Below are positions 15,226 through 22,271 of a DNA stretch of 38,914 bases, in pieces. The translations under genes were made by a program, and so were the position numbers. The notes under the pieces were generated by a model. That model ran no database searches and was not told the DNA's origin. It worked only from the letters and a program-made list of their open reading frames with translations. The number at the start of each line of letters is the position of its first letter. Positions within the stretch are counted from its first letter, which is position 1. Source of the DNA: CAZIPZ01 sp964541075 (GTDB lineage: Bacteria > Acidobacteriota > Terriglobia > 20CM-2-55-15). The stretch lies in NCBI GenBank assembly GCA_964541075.1, contig CAZIPZ010000009.1, positions 1 through 38,914 of the forward strand, written 5' to 3'.

Positions 15226-15368
15226 TTTCTTTCTCCTTGGTTTGATGGTGTTTTTGGATTCGCTGCTTTTGCGTCGTCGTGGGGACGTTTCGTCGATTGG
15301 ACTTCATGGCGAAGCGGCCTCGAACCGACCAGTGATAAAGGGTTGGGTCGTCTTTCGTTTTCAGACAT
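15222..15368 (-). CDS. Small basic, Pro/Lys-rich protein (48 aa)
   Basis: ATG 15368 is preceded by GAAAGGAGAAATCG, a strong ribosome site. The frame ends in TGA at 15222-15224, overlapping the next gene's start as ATGA. The product (starting MSENERRPNPLSLVG) is highly charged, lacks hydrophobic segments and ends NQGERK; it looks intrinsically disordered. No family is recognised. An alternative reading is a leader peptide whose translation opens the ribosome site of the 225-residue gene, because that site lies inside this frame. The strong RBS and exact overlap argue that it is translated. Confidence 0.6.
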   Translation of the reverse strand: MSENERRPNPLSLVGSRPLRHEVQSTKRPHDDAKAANPKTPSNQGERK

Positions 15369-15837
15369 CGATTTCTCCTTTCGAAAAGTTGGTTTTTGCG
15401 AGTGAAAAGTGAATTCTGCGGTCTGCGGAGAACGCCCGACCTTTCTTCAACTCGGTTTTGCCACAGCCAAGAGCCGCCGGTTCTTTTCCCAGGCCGGCGT
15501 GGACTTTTCGCACGTTGCGTCGCTGTCGTCCAAGTACGGTTCGCGAGGGCCTCAACTTACGTTGCCGCCTGAAACACTCCGTTGCATGTCTGTCACAGTT
15601 GGGTTCCCGCTTCCAAAGAAAGTCGCGCACTTTTCGATACCTTGATGTCACTTTTCACGGTGGGCTGTAATGGCAAGAGCGGCGCCGTTTCCGTTCGCAA
15701 AATGCAACCTAGCGTTTTCAATAATTTGAAATCCCGGCGGGCTTCGTCCTTCAGCAGATTTGTCCGAAGTTCGGACAAATTTGCTGAAATCGAGATTTCT
15801 TGACGCATGCGGGATTACCGTTTACAAGGATAGTTAT
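15369..15837. other. 469-base divergent intergenic region
   Basis: This stretch separates the minus-strand 48-aa gene from padR. Open frames of 60-96 codons exist in several phases, but none has a ribosome site or protein-like composition and they overlap one another. The only clear structure is the 37-bp palindrome at 15751-15787. I see no tRNA, repeat array or convincing promoter here. Confidence 0.6.
15751..15787. promoter_or_regulatory. 37-bp near-perfect palindrome upstream of padR, probable operator
   Basis: TCAGCAGATTTGTCCGAA (15751-15768), a single central G, then TTCGGACAAATTTGCTGA (15770-15787). The arms are inverted repeats of 18 bases with one mismatch. It ends 50 bases before padR. 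The symmetry suits a dimeric DNA-binding protein such as the PadR product or the Fis-HTH activator encoded downstream. It could also fold as an mRNA hairpin if transcription begins upstream. Confidence 0.65.
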
Positions 15838-16197
15838 ATGCCGACATCGTCAAGCCCTGGTCAGTTTGAACAGGTTGTTCTTGCGGCCGTGCAGCTATTG
15901 CAGGAAAAGGCTTACGGCCGCGCGATTTACAAAAAAGTGTGCGAGCTATGCCGGGAAAGGGAAGTTAACCTCGGCGGTGTATACGTCACTTTGGAAAGGT
16001 TGACACAAAAAGGTTTTCTCAAGTCATGGATGGCGGATCCCACACCCGAACGCGGCGGCAGAGCCAAACGCTACTATAAGCTCCTTCCGCCGGGTTCACG
16101 CGCATTGCAGGAATCCTATGGAACGTCGGAGCGAATTCACGGCGCGCTCGGAGACTCCTGGAGGATCGGCAAATGGATAACTCGCCGCGCCAAATAG
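15838..16197 (+). CDS. PadR-family transcriptional regulator
   Basis: 119 residues from ATG 15838, with AAGGA seven bases upstream; upstream in-frame codons run through the palindrome and are not used. The PadR winged helix is clear: QVVLAAVQLLQEKAYGRAIYKKV, the recognition region VNLGGVYVTLERLTQKGFL, and the wing RGGRAKRYYKLLPPG. The short C-terminal part makes this the small (one-domain) PadR type. In Acidobacteria such regulators commonly sit before membrane proteins of the permease class, and here the next gene encodes one with a 25-base overlap. The palindrome just upstream is the candidate operator. Confidence 0.9.
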   Translation: MPTSSSPGQFEQVVLAAVQLLQEKAYGRAIYKKVCELCREREVNLGGVYVTLERLTQKGFLKSWMADPTPERGGRAKRYYKLLPPGSRALQESYGTSERIHGALGDSWRIGKWITRRAK

Positions 16198-17222
16198 AAA
16201 AACGTCTGCCTGACATCGCCGAAGGCGTGATCGGCCTCCTGATTCCTCGCTCGATCCGCCAGGATTTGCTGGAAGACTTTCGTGAAGGATTTGAAGAAAT
16301 GCCCCTCGCGGCATTCGTGAAGGACGCAGCGGGAAAGCTTTGTCGCGAAATCCGAGAACAGCTGCGTGCAGCTGTTGACTATCGCCTGGGCGCAGCTCAG
16401 GTCTGCGCGATGTATCTCGCATTTGCGGAGGCGGCTGTTTCACCCAAAACCCTGGTGTTCATTGCCGTTGGCCTCGCGATCTTGGTTTTGCGGCACTACT
16501 ACCGCTACCCGGCGAACGCGTCGCCACAGGAAACGGCTGTCGATAGCCTGCTAGCAGTGACATTCGGAGTCGCAGCCCACAGGCTGGCCAGCACCGTCGT
16601 TCCCGCACTGACGCTTCCTCCGGAAATTATTATTCGCGGCATCATCGCTTGCCCGATTCTTCTTTGCACGCTCCAGACGATGTTTTCGAGCGCAGGTCTA
16701 AAAGATTCGTATACGGTTCTTGTCGAGTCGTATCACTCCACATCCTCCCTTAATCTCCTCTGGCTTATCACGTTTGTAGGGCTGATCATGGCGAACGCGG
16801 AGGTTATGCCAGGCGATTTCCGGGGGCGTGGGCTGGTTTTGACCTCCACGCCGATTATCGTATTCAGCGTTGTTTTTCGCGCCCAAGCTGCGATGCCGTC
16901 GCCGGTGTGGCCAGCCAACTCTTATCGAGACGAACTTATGCGGATGCGGTGCAGGTTGTGGGGATCCGACGAGAGCAAATCCCGCGCATGGCAAACGGGC
17001 GCATTAATAGCGGCTCTTGGCCCTCTCGGCCTCTCAATGGCCGCGACAGTCTGCATTGCTTTTCTGCGACCGGACAGCGATGTCCACTGGGATCATATCG
17101 GTGAAAATTTCGGCGCCTTCGTCGTGTTTGTTCTGGTCACGCTGTACGTACGCCGATCGAACAGAATAACTTTGAGCGTCATACAGCAAGAGATTGAAAC
17201 GGTGGCTGTGGAGAAGTGTTAG
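16173..17222 (+). CDS. Multi-pass membrane protein of unknown function
   Basis: 349 residues; ATG 16173 has GGAGGA seven bases upstream, inside the end of padR. The soluble N-terminal part (about 1-80, with RLPDIAEGVIGLLIPRSIRQ and LLEDFREGFEE) distantly resembles the prefix domains of PadR-linked permeases, but no FtsX or ABC domain follows. Instead six or so hydrophobic segments occur near 92-107, 125-145, 150-170, 194-212, 222-236 and 288-306, then 320-335. No transport motif is visible. It is sandwiched between padR and an AAA+ activator, with coupling on both sides, so it may act as a membrane sensor for this regulatory set. Confidence 0.8.
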   Translation: MDNSPRQIEKRLPDIAEGVIGLLIPRSIRQDLLEDFREGFEEMPLAAFVKDAAGKLCREIREQLRAAVDYRLGAAQVCAMYLAFAEAAVSPKTLVFIAVGLAILVLRHYYRYPANASPQETAVDSLLAVTFGVAAHRLASTVVPALTLPPEIIIRGIIACPILLCTLQTMFSSAGLKDSYTVLVESYHSTSSLNLLWLITFVGLIMANAEVMPGDFRGRGLVLTSTPIIVFSVVFRAQAAMPSPVWPANSYRDELMRMRCRLWGSDESKSRAWQTGALIAALGPLGLSMAATVCIAFLRPDSDVHWDHIGENFGAFVVFVLVTLYVRRSNRITLSVIQQEIETVAVEKC

Positions 17223-18170
17223 ATGGCGGCGGAATGTATCCAGCACGATCTTGTCGGGAAGAGCGAGGCGTTGGCGAATGTCACCGCATTCATCGCCAAA
17301 GCCGCGGCGGCGGACTCGACGGTCCTGATTCATGGGGAAAGCGGCACTGGAAAGGAGTTGGTCGCCCGGGCGCTGCATCGGAACAGCAAGAGGCGGGGAG
17401 GTCCGTTCATACCGGTGAATTGCGCCGCTCTGGCGGAAGGCCTCCTTGAAAGCGAACTGTTCGGACACGAAAGGGGTTCATTCACGGGCGCCATTGGAAG
17501 GCAGAAAGGAAAATTCGAACTAGCGGACGGTGGAACGCTGTTTTTGGATGAGATCGGAGAATTCAATGCTGCGGTCCAGGCCAAGCTGCTCCGCGCACTT
17601 CAGGAGCGCACCATCGATCGAATCGGCGGCGCCAGCCCCGTCCGGATCGATATCCGTCTCATTACCGCAACCAATCGTGATCTTCAGTCGGCGGTAACCG
17701 CCGGCAGATTTCGTGAAGACCTTTTTTATAGGTTGAACGTGCTGTACGTTCGAACGCCGGCGCTCCGCCACAGGCCTGAAGATATTCCCGAATTGATTGA
17801 GTTCTTCATCGACAAATTCGCACGCGAAACCGGAACTGCGAGGCGGTTGATTTCCGCAGAGGCGGATTTAATTCTTCGGAATTACAGCTGGCCCGGAAAT
17901 ATTCGTCAGCTTTTCAACGTGCTTGAGCGGGCCCTGATCCTCGGCTCCGTGCCTGCTATTCAGAGCAAGGATCTTCCGGAAGAATTGCGCGAATCGCACC
18001 CACAGACTTATCGCGCGCACATGCGCCACGCGAAGCGGGAAATTTTCCGGAACGCACTCGCCCGCACAAATGGAGACTACGAGATGGCCGCAAAACTTCT
18101 TCAAGTGCATCCGCGAAGCATTCATCGCTATTTGCGTGATCTGGGGCTATCCGACTTGCTGAACTACTGA
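17223..18170 (+). CDS. Sensor-less sigma54-dependent activator (AAA+ and Fis HTH)
   Basis: 315 residues, begun on the base after the preceding stop. AAA+ domain features: Walker A GESGTGKE at 38-45, the sigma54-contact loop GSFTGA at 85-90 (a variant of GAFTGA), Walker B GGTLFLDE at 103-110, arginine-finger region GRFREDLFYRLN at 161-172 and sensor II WPGNIRQL at 223-230. A Fis-type helix-turn-helix covers about 281-306 (MAAKLLQVHPRSIHRYLRDLG). There is no receiver or other N-terminal input domain, as in PspF, so activity must be set by a partner protein. The neighbouring membrane protein is the natural candidate. Whether it drives flagellar genes is unknown; no convincing -24/-12 site was seen nearby. 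Confidence 0.92.
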   Translation: MAAECIQHDLVGKSEALANVTAFIAKAAAADSTVLIHGESGTGKELVARALHRNSKRRGGPFIPVNCAALAEGLLESELFGHERGSFTGAIGRQKGKFELADGGTLFLDEIGEFNAAVQAKLLRALQERTIDRIGGASPVRIDIRLITATNRDLQSAVTAGRFREDLFYRLNVLYVRTPALRHRPEDIPELIEFFIDKFARETGTARRLISAEADLILRNYSWPGNIRQLFNVLERALILGSVPAIQSKDLPEELRESHPQTYRAHMRHAKREIFRNALARTNGDYEMAAKLLQVHPRSIHRYLRDLGLSDLLNY

Positions 18171-18225
18171 GTAATGAAGACGAGAGGACTGCGTCAGTCG
18201 GTGATCAGGCGCGCGGATTTCGACC

Positions 18226-18249
18226 CTCCGTGTGGATCCGCACGCGGAG
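18226..18249. terminator. Hairpin between convergent activator gene and fliW
   Basis: CTCCGTGTG (18226-18234) pairs with CGCACGCGGAG-type sequence (18241-18249) in a 9-bp stem with one G-T pair and a six-base loop. It lies between two convergent stops. No U tract is evident, so it is a moderate-confidence bidirectional terminator. Confidence 0.45.
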
Positions 18250-18254
18250 CACTG

Positions 18255-18686
18255 TTAAATCAGTGATTGACGCACTGAGAAGTCGGAATCTGTAAGAATG
18301 ATCTGCTTGCCCACCATTTCTTGATAGTTGACCAGCAGAGGGGCCTGGAAATTGCCCGTGCTGGACTCCGGCGTGGAACCGATCACCACGATCACGAACG
18401 CGAGCAATTTCGTTCTGTCCTGAACGCCGATCGATTCCCATTCCCTCGGAGGAATAAGGTCAAAATAGTTGCTGACCAGACTTGTAGGGTCAAGCACCAG
18501 GAACCCGATTTCAGGAGACTCCAGCGACTGCAGCAGCCTCAATGGCGCAATACTTTCGTTCTCCATCAGGACGAAGTCTTTGAACTCAGAGAAGCCGATC
18601 AGCCCTTCCTCGAAGTGTATGATCGCATCCCTGCTTTGAAGCTTTAGGTGCGTGTTGCTGCTATCCAGCGCCTGCATTGCTTTCAT
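18255..18686 (-). CDS. fliW: Flagellar assembly factor FliW, CsrA antagonist
   Basis: 143 residues; ATG 18686 follows AAGGAGG closely. FliW signatures are present: IIHFEEGLIGFSEFKDFVL at 22-40, PLRLLQSLESPEIGFLVLDP at 48-67 and the later VIVVIG strand, then LLVNYQEMVGKQIIL. FliW binds the C-terminal region of flagellin and, when free, binds CsrA and releases the flagellin mRNA. The gene ends the sigma28-type flgM-flgN-flgK-flgL operon, so FliW rises when the hook is finished. The first 15 residues are an extra N-terminal extension of low conservation. Confidence 0.93.
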   Translation of the reverse strand: MKAMQALDSSNTHLKLQSRDAIIHFEEGLIGFSEFKDFVLMENESIAPLRLLQSLESPEIGFLVLDPTSLVSNYFDLIPPREWESIGVQDRTKLLAFVIVVIGSTPESSTGNFQAPLLVNYQEMVGKQIILTDSDFSVRQSLI

Positions 18687-18704
18687 TTCCCCTCCTTGGG
18701 ACTA

Positions 18705-19583
18705 CTACTTCAGAAAATCCAACAAATTGAGCTGTGAAATCCTTGAGCCTACGCTCATGATGGCCTGCAAGGCGTTCCCACTCATCTGAAAATCGGTGAT
18801 GGCTTTTGCCAGGTCCGCGGCGCCGGCCTCGTCAAGGTCTTTTTCCCGCGCGAGATTGGCGGCAGTCATGTCGCTTTCGATGTTGTTCGCCAGGTTCACG
18901 TAATTCCCGATCTTGCTTCGGCTAACCGAAAGGGTTTCTGAAAACCGCTCCAGATTCCTGATTTCGGCATCGATCTGGGTCTTGTCGCTAGCCTGCATCG
19001 CATTCGCGAGGCGCGAGATCGTTGCGAAAATATCCACTGACGCTGTGAAGATGTCGCTGCCGGGAATCTGTGTCTGCACGGATAATGATCGGCTCACTTG
19101 AACCGGCGTCTGGTCATCGTTCCCTTGGTAAGCGACGGATCCATCCATTGCTTTCGGATATGGCTGTGTCGTCGTAACGCTTCCTCCAAAAATGAATCGG
19201 CCGGCATGTGTCGTGTTCGCGGCGGCGATGATCTGGTCGCGCAGTCCGGTCACTTCCGTGATGTTTGCGGATGCGGCGGTGGAGCTGCTCATGGCGATCT
19301 GGCCGAGACTTCGCACGCGCTCAACCATGCGCTCTATGCCGTCAAGCACCGTGTCCGCGAGTTCGAGTTTCGTCTTTGCGAAGTCAAGGTTCCGTGAAAA
19401 CTGCGCGGACTCGTTCTTTTCGCTGCTGAGGCGGATGATATCGGATGCCGTGGATGGATCGTCGGACGGAACCGACACTCGCTTCCCGGATGAAATCTGC
19501 ATTTGCGCCGTTTCCATGCGCTCTTGCACGATGGCAAGCTCATGCAGCAGGTTTCGATAGCTTGTTGCGTTGGTCACTCTCAT
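18705..19583 (-). CDS. flgL: Hook-filament junction protein FlgL (HAP3)
   Basis: 292 residues, typical FlgL length. Flagellin-like N-terminus MRVTNATSYRNLLHEL, then MQISSGKRVSVPSDDPSTASDIIRL (the SGKR-PSDDP signature of hook-associated flagellin relatives). Middle: AANTTHAGRFIFGGSVTTTQPY. The C-terminal helix DLAKAITDFQMSGNALQAIMSVGSRI ends near SQLNLLDFLK. It forms the second ring between hook and filament. Its ATG overlaps the flgK stop as ATGA. Confidence 0.95.
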   Translation of the reverse strand: MRVTNATSYRNLLHELAIVQERMETAQMQISSGKRVSVPSDDPSTASDIIRLSSEKNESAQFSRNLDFAKTKLELADTVLDGIERMVERVRSLGQIAMSSSTAASANITEVTGLRDQIIAAANTTHAGRFIFGGSVTTTQPYPKAMDGSVAYQGNDDQTPVQVSRSLSVQTQIPGSDIFTASVDIFATISRLANAMQASDKTQIDAEIRNLERFSETLSVSRSKIGNYVNLANNIESDMTAANLAREKDLDEAGAADLAKAITDFQMSGNALQAIMSVGSRISQLNLLDFLK

Positions 19584-20908
19584 TGCGTCAACCCTAGAGC
19601 CGTCTGAAGAAGTTGATCCACTGTTTGAATCAATTTTGCGGACGCCTGATACGCGCGCTGAAATTGGAGAATCTGAACTGTTTCTTCATCGATCGAAACG
19701 CCGCTGATCGAAGAGCGCCGGTTTTCGAGCTGAAGCTTGATGGCCTCATGCTGACTCAGGCGTGCTTTCGCATTCGACGTGTCTGCACCCACCCGGAATA
19801 TCAGCGATGAGTACTGGTCGGTGAGGGTTCCGCCGCTGAACACAGCGTCGTGCAGAAGATTTCCGAGGCGCGTGGCCGCACCGTTGTCCGTTCCCACGGA
19901 AAGATCGCTCGCCGCTATGGCGCGTGCATCGTTCGTAACATCCGAGCTCAGCGCCATCAGCTTTGCCGCGCCGCTGGCGGTAGCGAGCGGTGCGAAGAAA
20001 TTAATTCCGGTGTTTCCGTCCAGTGAGTATGCGCCCGAATGTAAGGAATTCACTTCCTGGACGATTTCGTATGCCAGTTGATCAAGCGCATTGGCATAAG
20101 ACGGCACGTACGTGTCGCGCATCTCGAGGTTGGCTTTTAGCGATCCCTCGCCGATCTCCGTGCTGACGTCGTCCTTGCTCAAATCCAGGGATGTTCCATT
20201 GAGAACAAGCAGCCGATTGTTCTTCGTCGATATTTGATATTCGTCACCAGACGCCAGTTCATGAACCTCGACAAATTGTCCGAGCTCGCGCACGAGCGAG
20301 GCCCGCCGGTCGCGCAGATCGTGTGAAACGTTCAGTCCTTCCCGCGACTTGATTTCGAGAGAAATGGCTGCAATTTCCCTGGTGAGAGAATTGACCTCAT
20401 TTACTTCAGCACCAATCGTGTTATCCGCAAGCTGCCGTAGGTTCGAAAGGATGTCTGCTCTCGAGCGAAACGTGTTCATGAGCGCCGTGGCGTTGATCTT
20501 GAGTCCTTCCCGGAAATTCATTGAGGCAGGATCGAGAGACAATGTATGAAACCCATTGAAAAAGTTCGTTATCGCCAAAAGGACGCCGCTATCTTGCGAA
20601 TCATTGAACGAAACTTCGACATCACTGAGCGTTCTGGAAAGGACATCCTGATAGGAGCGCGCAGAGGTTTCCTGCAGGAGCCGTTTTTCGATGAGATCGT
20701 CGCGAACGGCCTGAACCCGGAGTACGTCCACTCCGGTCCCGATATTGAAAATATCGTCCCCAGGACCTGACGGGGCAGTCACCAGGCGCTGCCTGGTGTA
20801 TTCAGGCGTCTGAGCGTTCGCGATGTTGTTTGACGCCACGGACAGCGCGAGTTGGTTCATCGATAACGACTTCAATGCGCTGTTCATGACCGAACCCAAC
20901 GTAGACAT
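19580..20908 (-). CDS. flgK: Hook-associated protein FlgK (HAP1)
   Basis: 442 residues, shorter than the enterobacterial protein (about 550) because the central variable part is reduced. N-terminus: NSALKSLSMNQLALSVASNNIANAQTPEYTRQR, the rod/hook-family motif SNNIANAxTPxYxRQ. The middle includes EVNSLTREIAAISLEI and the DLRDRRASLVRELGQ segment typical of FlgK. The C-terminus GVSIDEETVQILQFQRAYQASAKLI is the standard axial-protein helix. It joins hook to filament. The ATG at 20908 follows GAGG in the short gap after the FlgN gene. Confidence 0.95.
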   Translation of the reverse strand: MSTLGSVMNSALKSLSMNQLALSVASNNIANAQTPEYTRQRLVTAPSGPGDDIFNIGTGVDVLRVQAVRDDLIEKRLLQETSARSYQDVLSRTLSDVEVSFNDSQDSGVLLAITNFFNGFHTLSLDPASMNFREGLKINATALMNTFRSRADILSNLRQLADNTIGAEVNEVNSLTREIAAISLEIKSREGLNVSHDLRDRRASLVRELGQFVEVHELASGDEYQISTKNNRLLVLNGTSLDLSKDDVSTEIGEGSLKANLEMRDTYVPSYANALDQLAYEIVQEVNSLHSGAYSLDGNTGINFFAPLATASGAAKLMALSSDVTNDARAIAASDLSVGTDNGAATRLGNLLHDAVFSGGTLTDQYSSLIFRVGADTSNAKARLSQHEAIKLQLENRRSSISGVSIDEETVQILQFQRAYQASAKLIQTVDQLLQTALGLTQ

Positions 20909-20910
20909 TC

Positions 20911-21213
20911 TTATGCCTCGACGGTCACACGCCGGTTCGATGCCGCCTTCACAGATCCATTCGCCGTATAGCCGTTCTCGCTAAAGGCAAACCACGGAGT
21001 GGTCGATACCAGGTTCTGTAGCAAGTGCTTGTTGAGCTGGATCAACTGGGAAAGAGCGAGAAGCCGCTCAAGATCAACTTCACCGGTTGGAACAATGGCA
21101 AGAACCTGCAGCTGCTGCCGGACACATTCGTCGTAAGCAGGAGCGTCGATTTCTACGAGAGCCTTATGCTTTGCGCCTTCCAGGCGTAAGAGTTCACTAA
21201 CGAGCCCATCCAT
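20911..21213 (-). CDS. flgN: FlgN-like chaperone for hook-filament proteins
   Basis: 100 residues from ATG 21213, eight bases after AGGAG; the open frame extends upstream without a ribosome site. The helical body (DGLVSELLRLEGAKHKALVE, then ERLLALSQLIQLNKHLLQNL) matches the FlgN fold in size and pattern, and the C-terminus is a flexible, polar tail. FlgN binds FlgK and FlgL before export. The position directly before flgK-flgL and after flgM (order flgM-flgN-flgK-flgL) is the conserved one, which is the main support. Confidence 0.82.
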   Translation of the reverse strand: MDGLVSELLRLEGAKHKALVEIDAPAYDECVRQQLQVLAIVPTGEVDLERLLALSQLIQLNKHLLQNLVSTTPWFAFSENGYTANGSVKAASNRRVTVEA

Positions 21214-21309
21214 GGACTTTTCTCCTAGTTCGAACGCCAGCCTCCAGTTTCGCGGCAGAACCACGACGAACCGACGATCCGGAAGTCACCGGAGTCTGGA
21301 TTCCTAAAC

Positions 21310-21591
21310 CTACTTCGTATTGCTGTCGATCAACTTCTGCGCGATGTCGGCGCCCGAGACGTGATAATGTCCCGCTTCCAAGGCCTCGCGAACGCGATTG
21401 AAGCGTTCCACTCTGGACTGCTCCAACGTGCTTGCAAATCGATCGATGTCCTTCGCTATGGATGAGAGAGAAAGAGAGTCGGACTTGGAAGTCGATCGGC
21501 TTTTTTGGGCATTGTTCACCGATTCGCTTCCCTGTAGGGCCTGGGAAGGATCGATTCCGCGGTTGCTGATGTTGATTCGGTCAATACTCAT
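21310..21591 (-). CDS. flgM: Anti-sigma28 factor FlgM
   Basis: 93 residues, typical size. The N-terminal half is polar and probably disordered (MSIDRINISNRGIDPSQALQ, then Ser/Lys-rich). The C-terminal sigma28-binding helices are RVERFNRVREALEAGHYHVSGADIAQKLIDS (60-90), with the G-x-Y-x-V signature of FlgM. It holds FliA inactive until it is exported through the completed hook-basal body. The gene is headed by a near-perfect sigma28 promoter, so FlgM is made under the control of the factor it inhibits. RBS GGGAGGA. Confidence 0.93.
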   Translation of the reverse strand: MSIDRINISNRGIDPSQALQGSESVNNAQKSRSTSKSDSLSLSSIAKDIDRFASTLEQSRVERFNRVREALEAGHYHVSGADIAQKLIDSNTK

Positions 21592-21615
21592 TCAAATATC
21601 CTCCCAATCCAATGC

Positions 21616-21643
21616 GTATCGGCTTGGGCTCACTAAAACTTTA
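21616..21643 (-). promoter_or_regulatory. Strong sigma28 (FliA) promoter of flgM-flgN-flgK-flgL-fliW
   Basis: On the minus strand TAAAGTTT (21643-21636), a 12-base spacer, then GCCGATAC (21623-21616). The -35 matches the enterobacterial consensus in all 8 positions and the -10 in 7 of 8; only the spacer is one base longer than the usual 11. The -35 lies in the last codons of flgJ. Transcription would start near 21609, about 18 bases before the flgM ATG. Confidence 0.9.
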
Positions 21644-22271
21644 CTTCAAAATGAACGTGGGGTCCGGTTGCTCTGCCGGTTGAACCCACCTCGGCAATCG
21701 CCTCGCCCCGGTTAACCCTGTCACCCACGCTTACAAAGTTCACATTGTTGTGTGCGTACAACATTTTACGGCCATCGTCGGACTGAATGACCACGGTGTT
21801 GCCGTACCCGCTTTTCACACCGCTTTCAACCACCCGGCCGGCGGCGACGGCCTTTACGGCTGTTCCTTCAGGCGCCGCGATATCAATTCCATGGTGATAT
21901 TTCGCCCGGCCATCAATGGGATCACGTCTCCAACCCATCTGGGAGCTGATGACTCCGTCCACGGGAAGGTCCACGTCAGGTTCTGAAACGGCGTTGGAGA
22001 GTTCCGGCTTCGCCTGAATTGCGTCCTCCATATGACCTTCAAACGAGGACTGAATTTGACCCGACATCGTTCTTGCCAACTGTTCCCGCAACATACCTCG
22101 ATAGATCTCCGAACTTGCGCTCCCTCCGAACAACCCATCTTCCGCCTGGACGCTGTCCTCCATCGCCTTCACCATGACTTCCATGAACATGGTTTGAACT
22201 TTCGAAGCGATCTCCTTGGGCTCCAGCGTTTGCCCAGCCTTCAGACTTGAGAGCGTTATTTCAGGAATCAT
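21633..22271 (-). CDS. flgJ: FlgJ rod-binding domain fused to M23 peptidase
   Basis: 212 residues. The N-terminal rod-capping domain (about 14-80) has IASKVQTMFMEVMVKAMEDSV and EIYRGMLREQLARTMS, as in FlgJ. After a linker the C-terminal M23/LytM endopeptidase (about 100-212) has metal ligands His126 and Asp130 (HHGID) and the HVHFE motif at 205-209, with His174 in YAHN. Enterobacterial FlgJ carries a GH73 glucosaminidase instead, so the wall-cutting chemistry is different here: peptide cross-links rather than glycan. It would open peptidoglycan for rod growth in the periplasm. No signal peptide, consistent with T3SS export. ATG overlaps the flgI stop as ATGA. Confidence 0.92.
   Translation of the reverse strand: MIPEITLSSLKAGQTLEPKEIASKVQTMFMEVMVKAMEDSVQAEDGLFGGSASSEIYRGMLREQLARTMSGQIQSSFEGHMEDAIQAKPELSNAVSEPDVDLPVDGVISSQMGWRRDPIDGRAKYHHGIDIAAPEGTAVKAVAAGRVVESGVKSGYGNTVVIQSDDGRKMLYAHNNVNFVSVGDRVNRGEAIAEVGSTGRATGPHVHFEVKF

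Noticed and set aside
15361..15651. Minus-strand open frame of 96 codons in the csrA-padR intergenic region
   Set aside because: No ribosome site, Arg/Lys-rich composition and overlap with another frame on the plus strand (15409-15645); neither looks like a protein.
15800..15828. TTGACG-N17-TACAAG as padR promoter
   Set aside because: The -10 would overlap the ribosome site and leave almost no leader; start would be leaderless, so it is probably chance.
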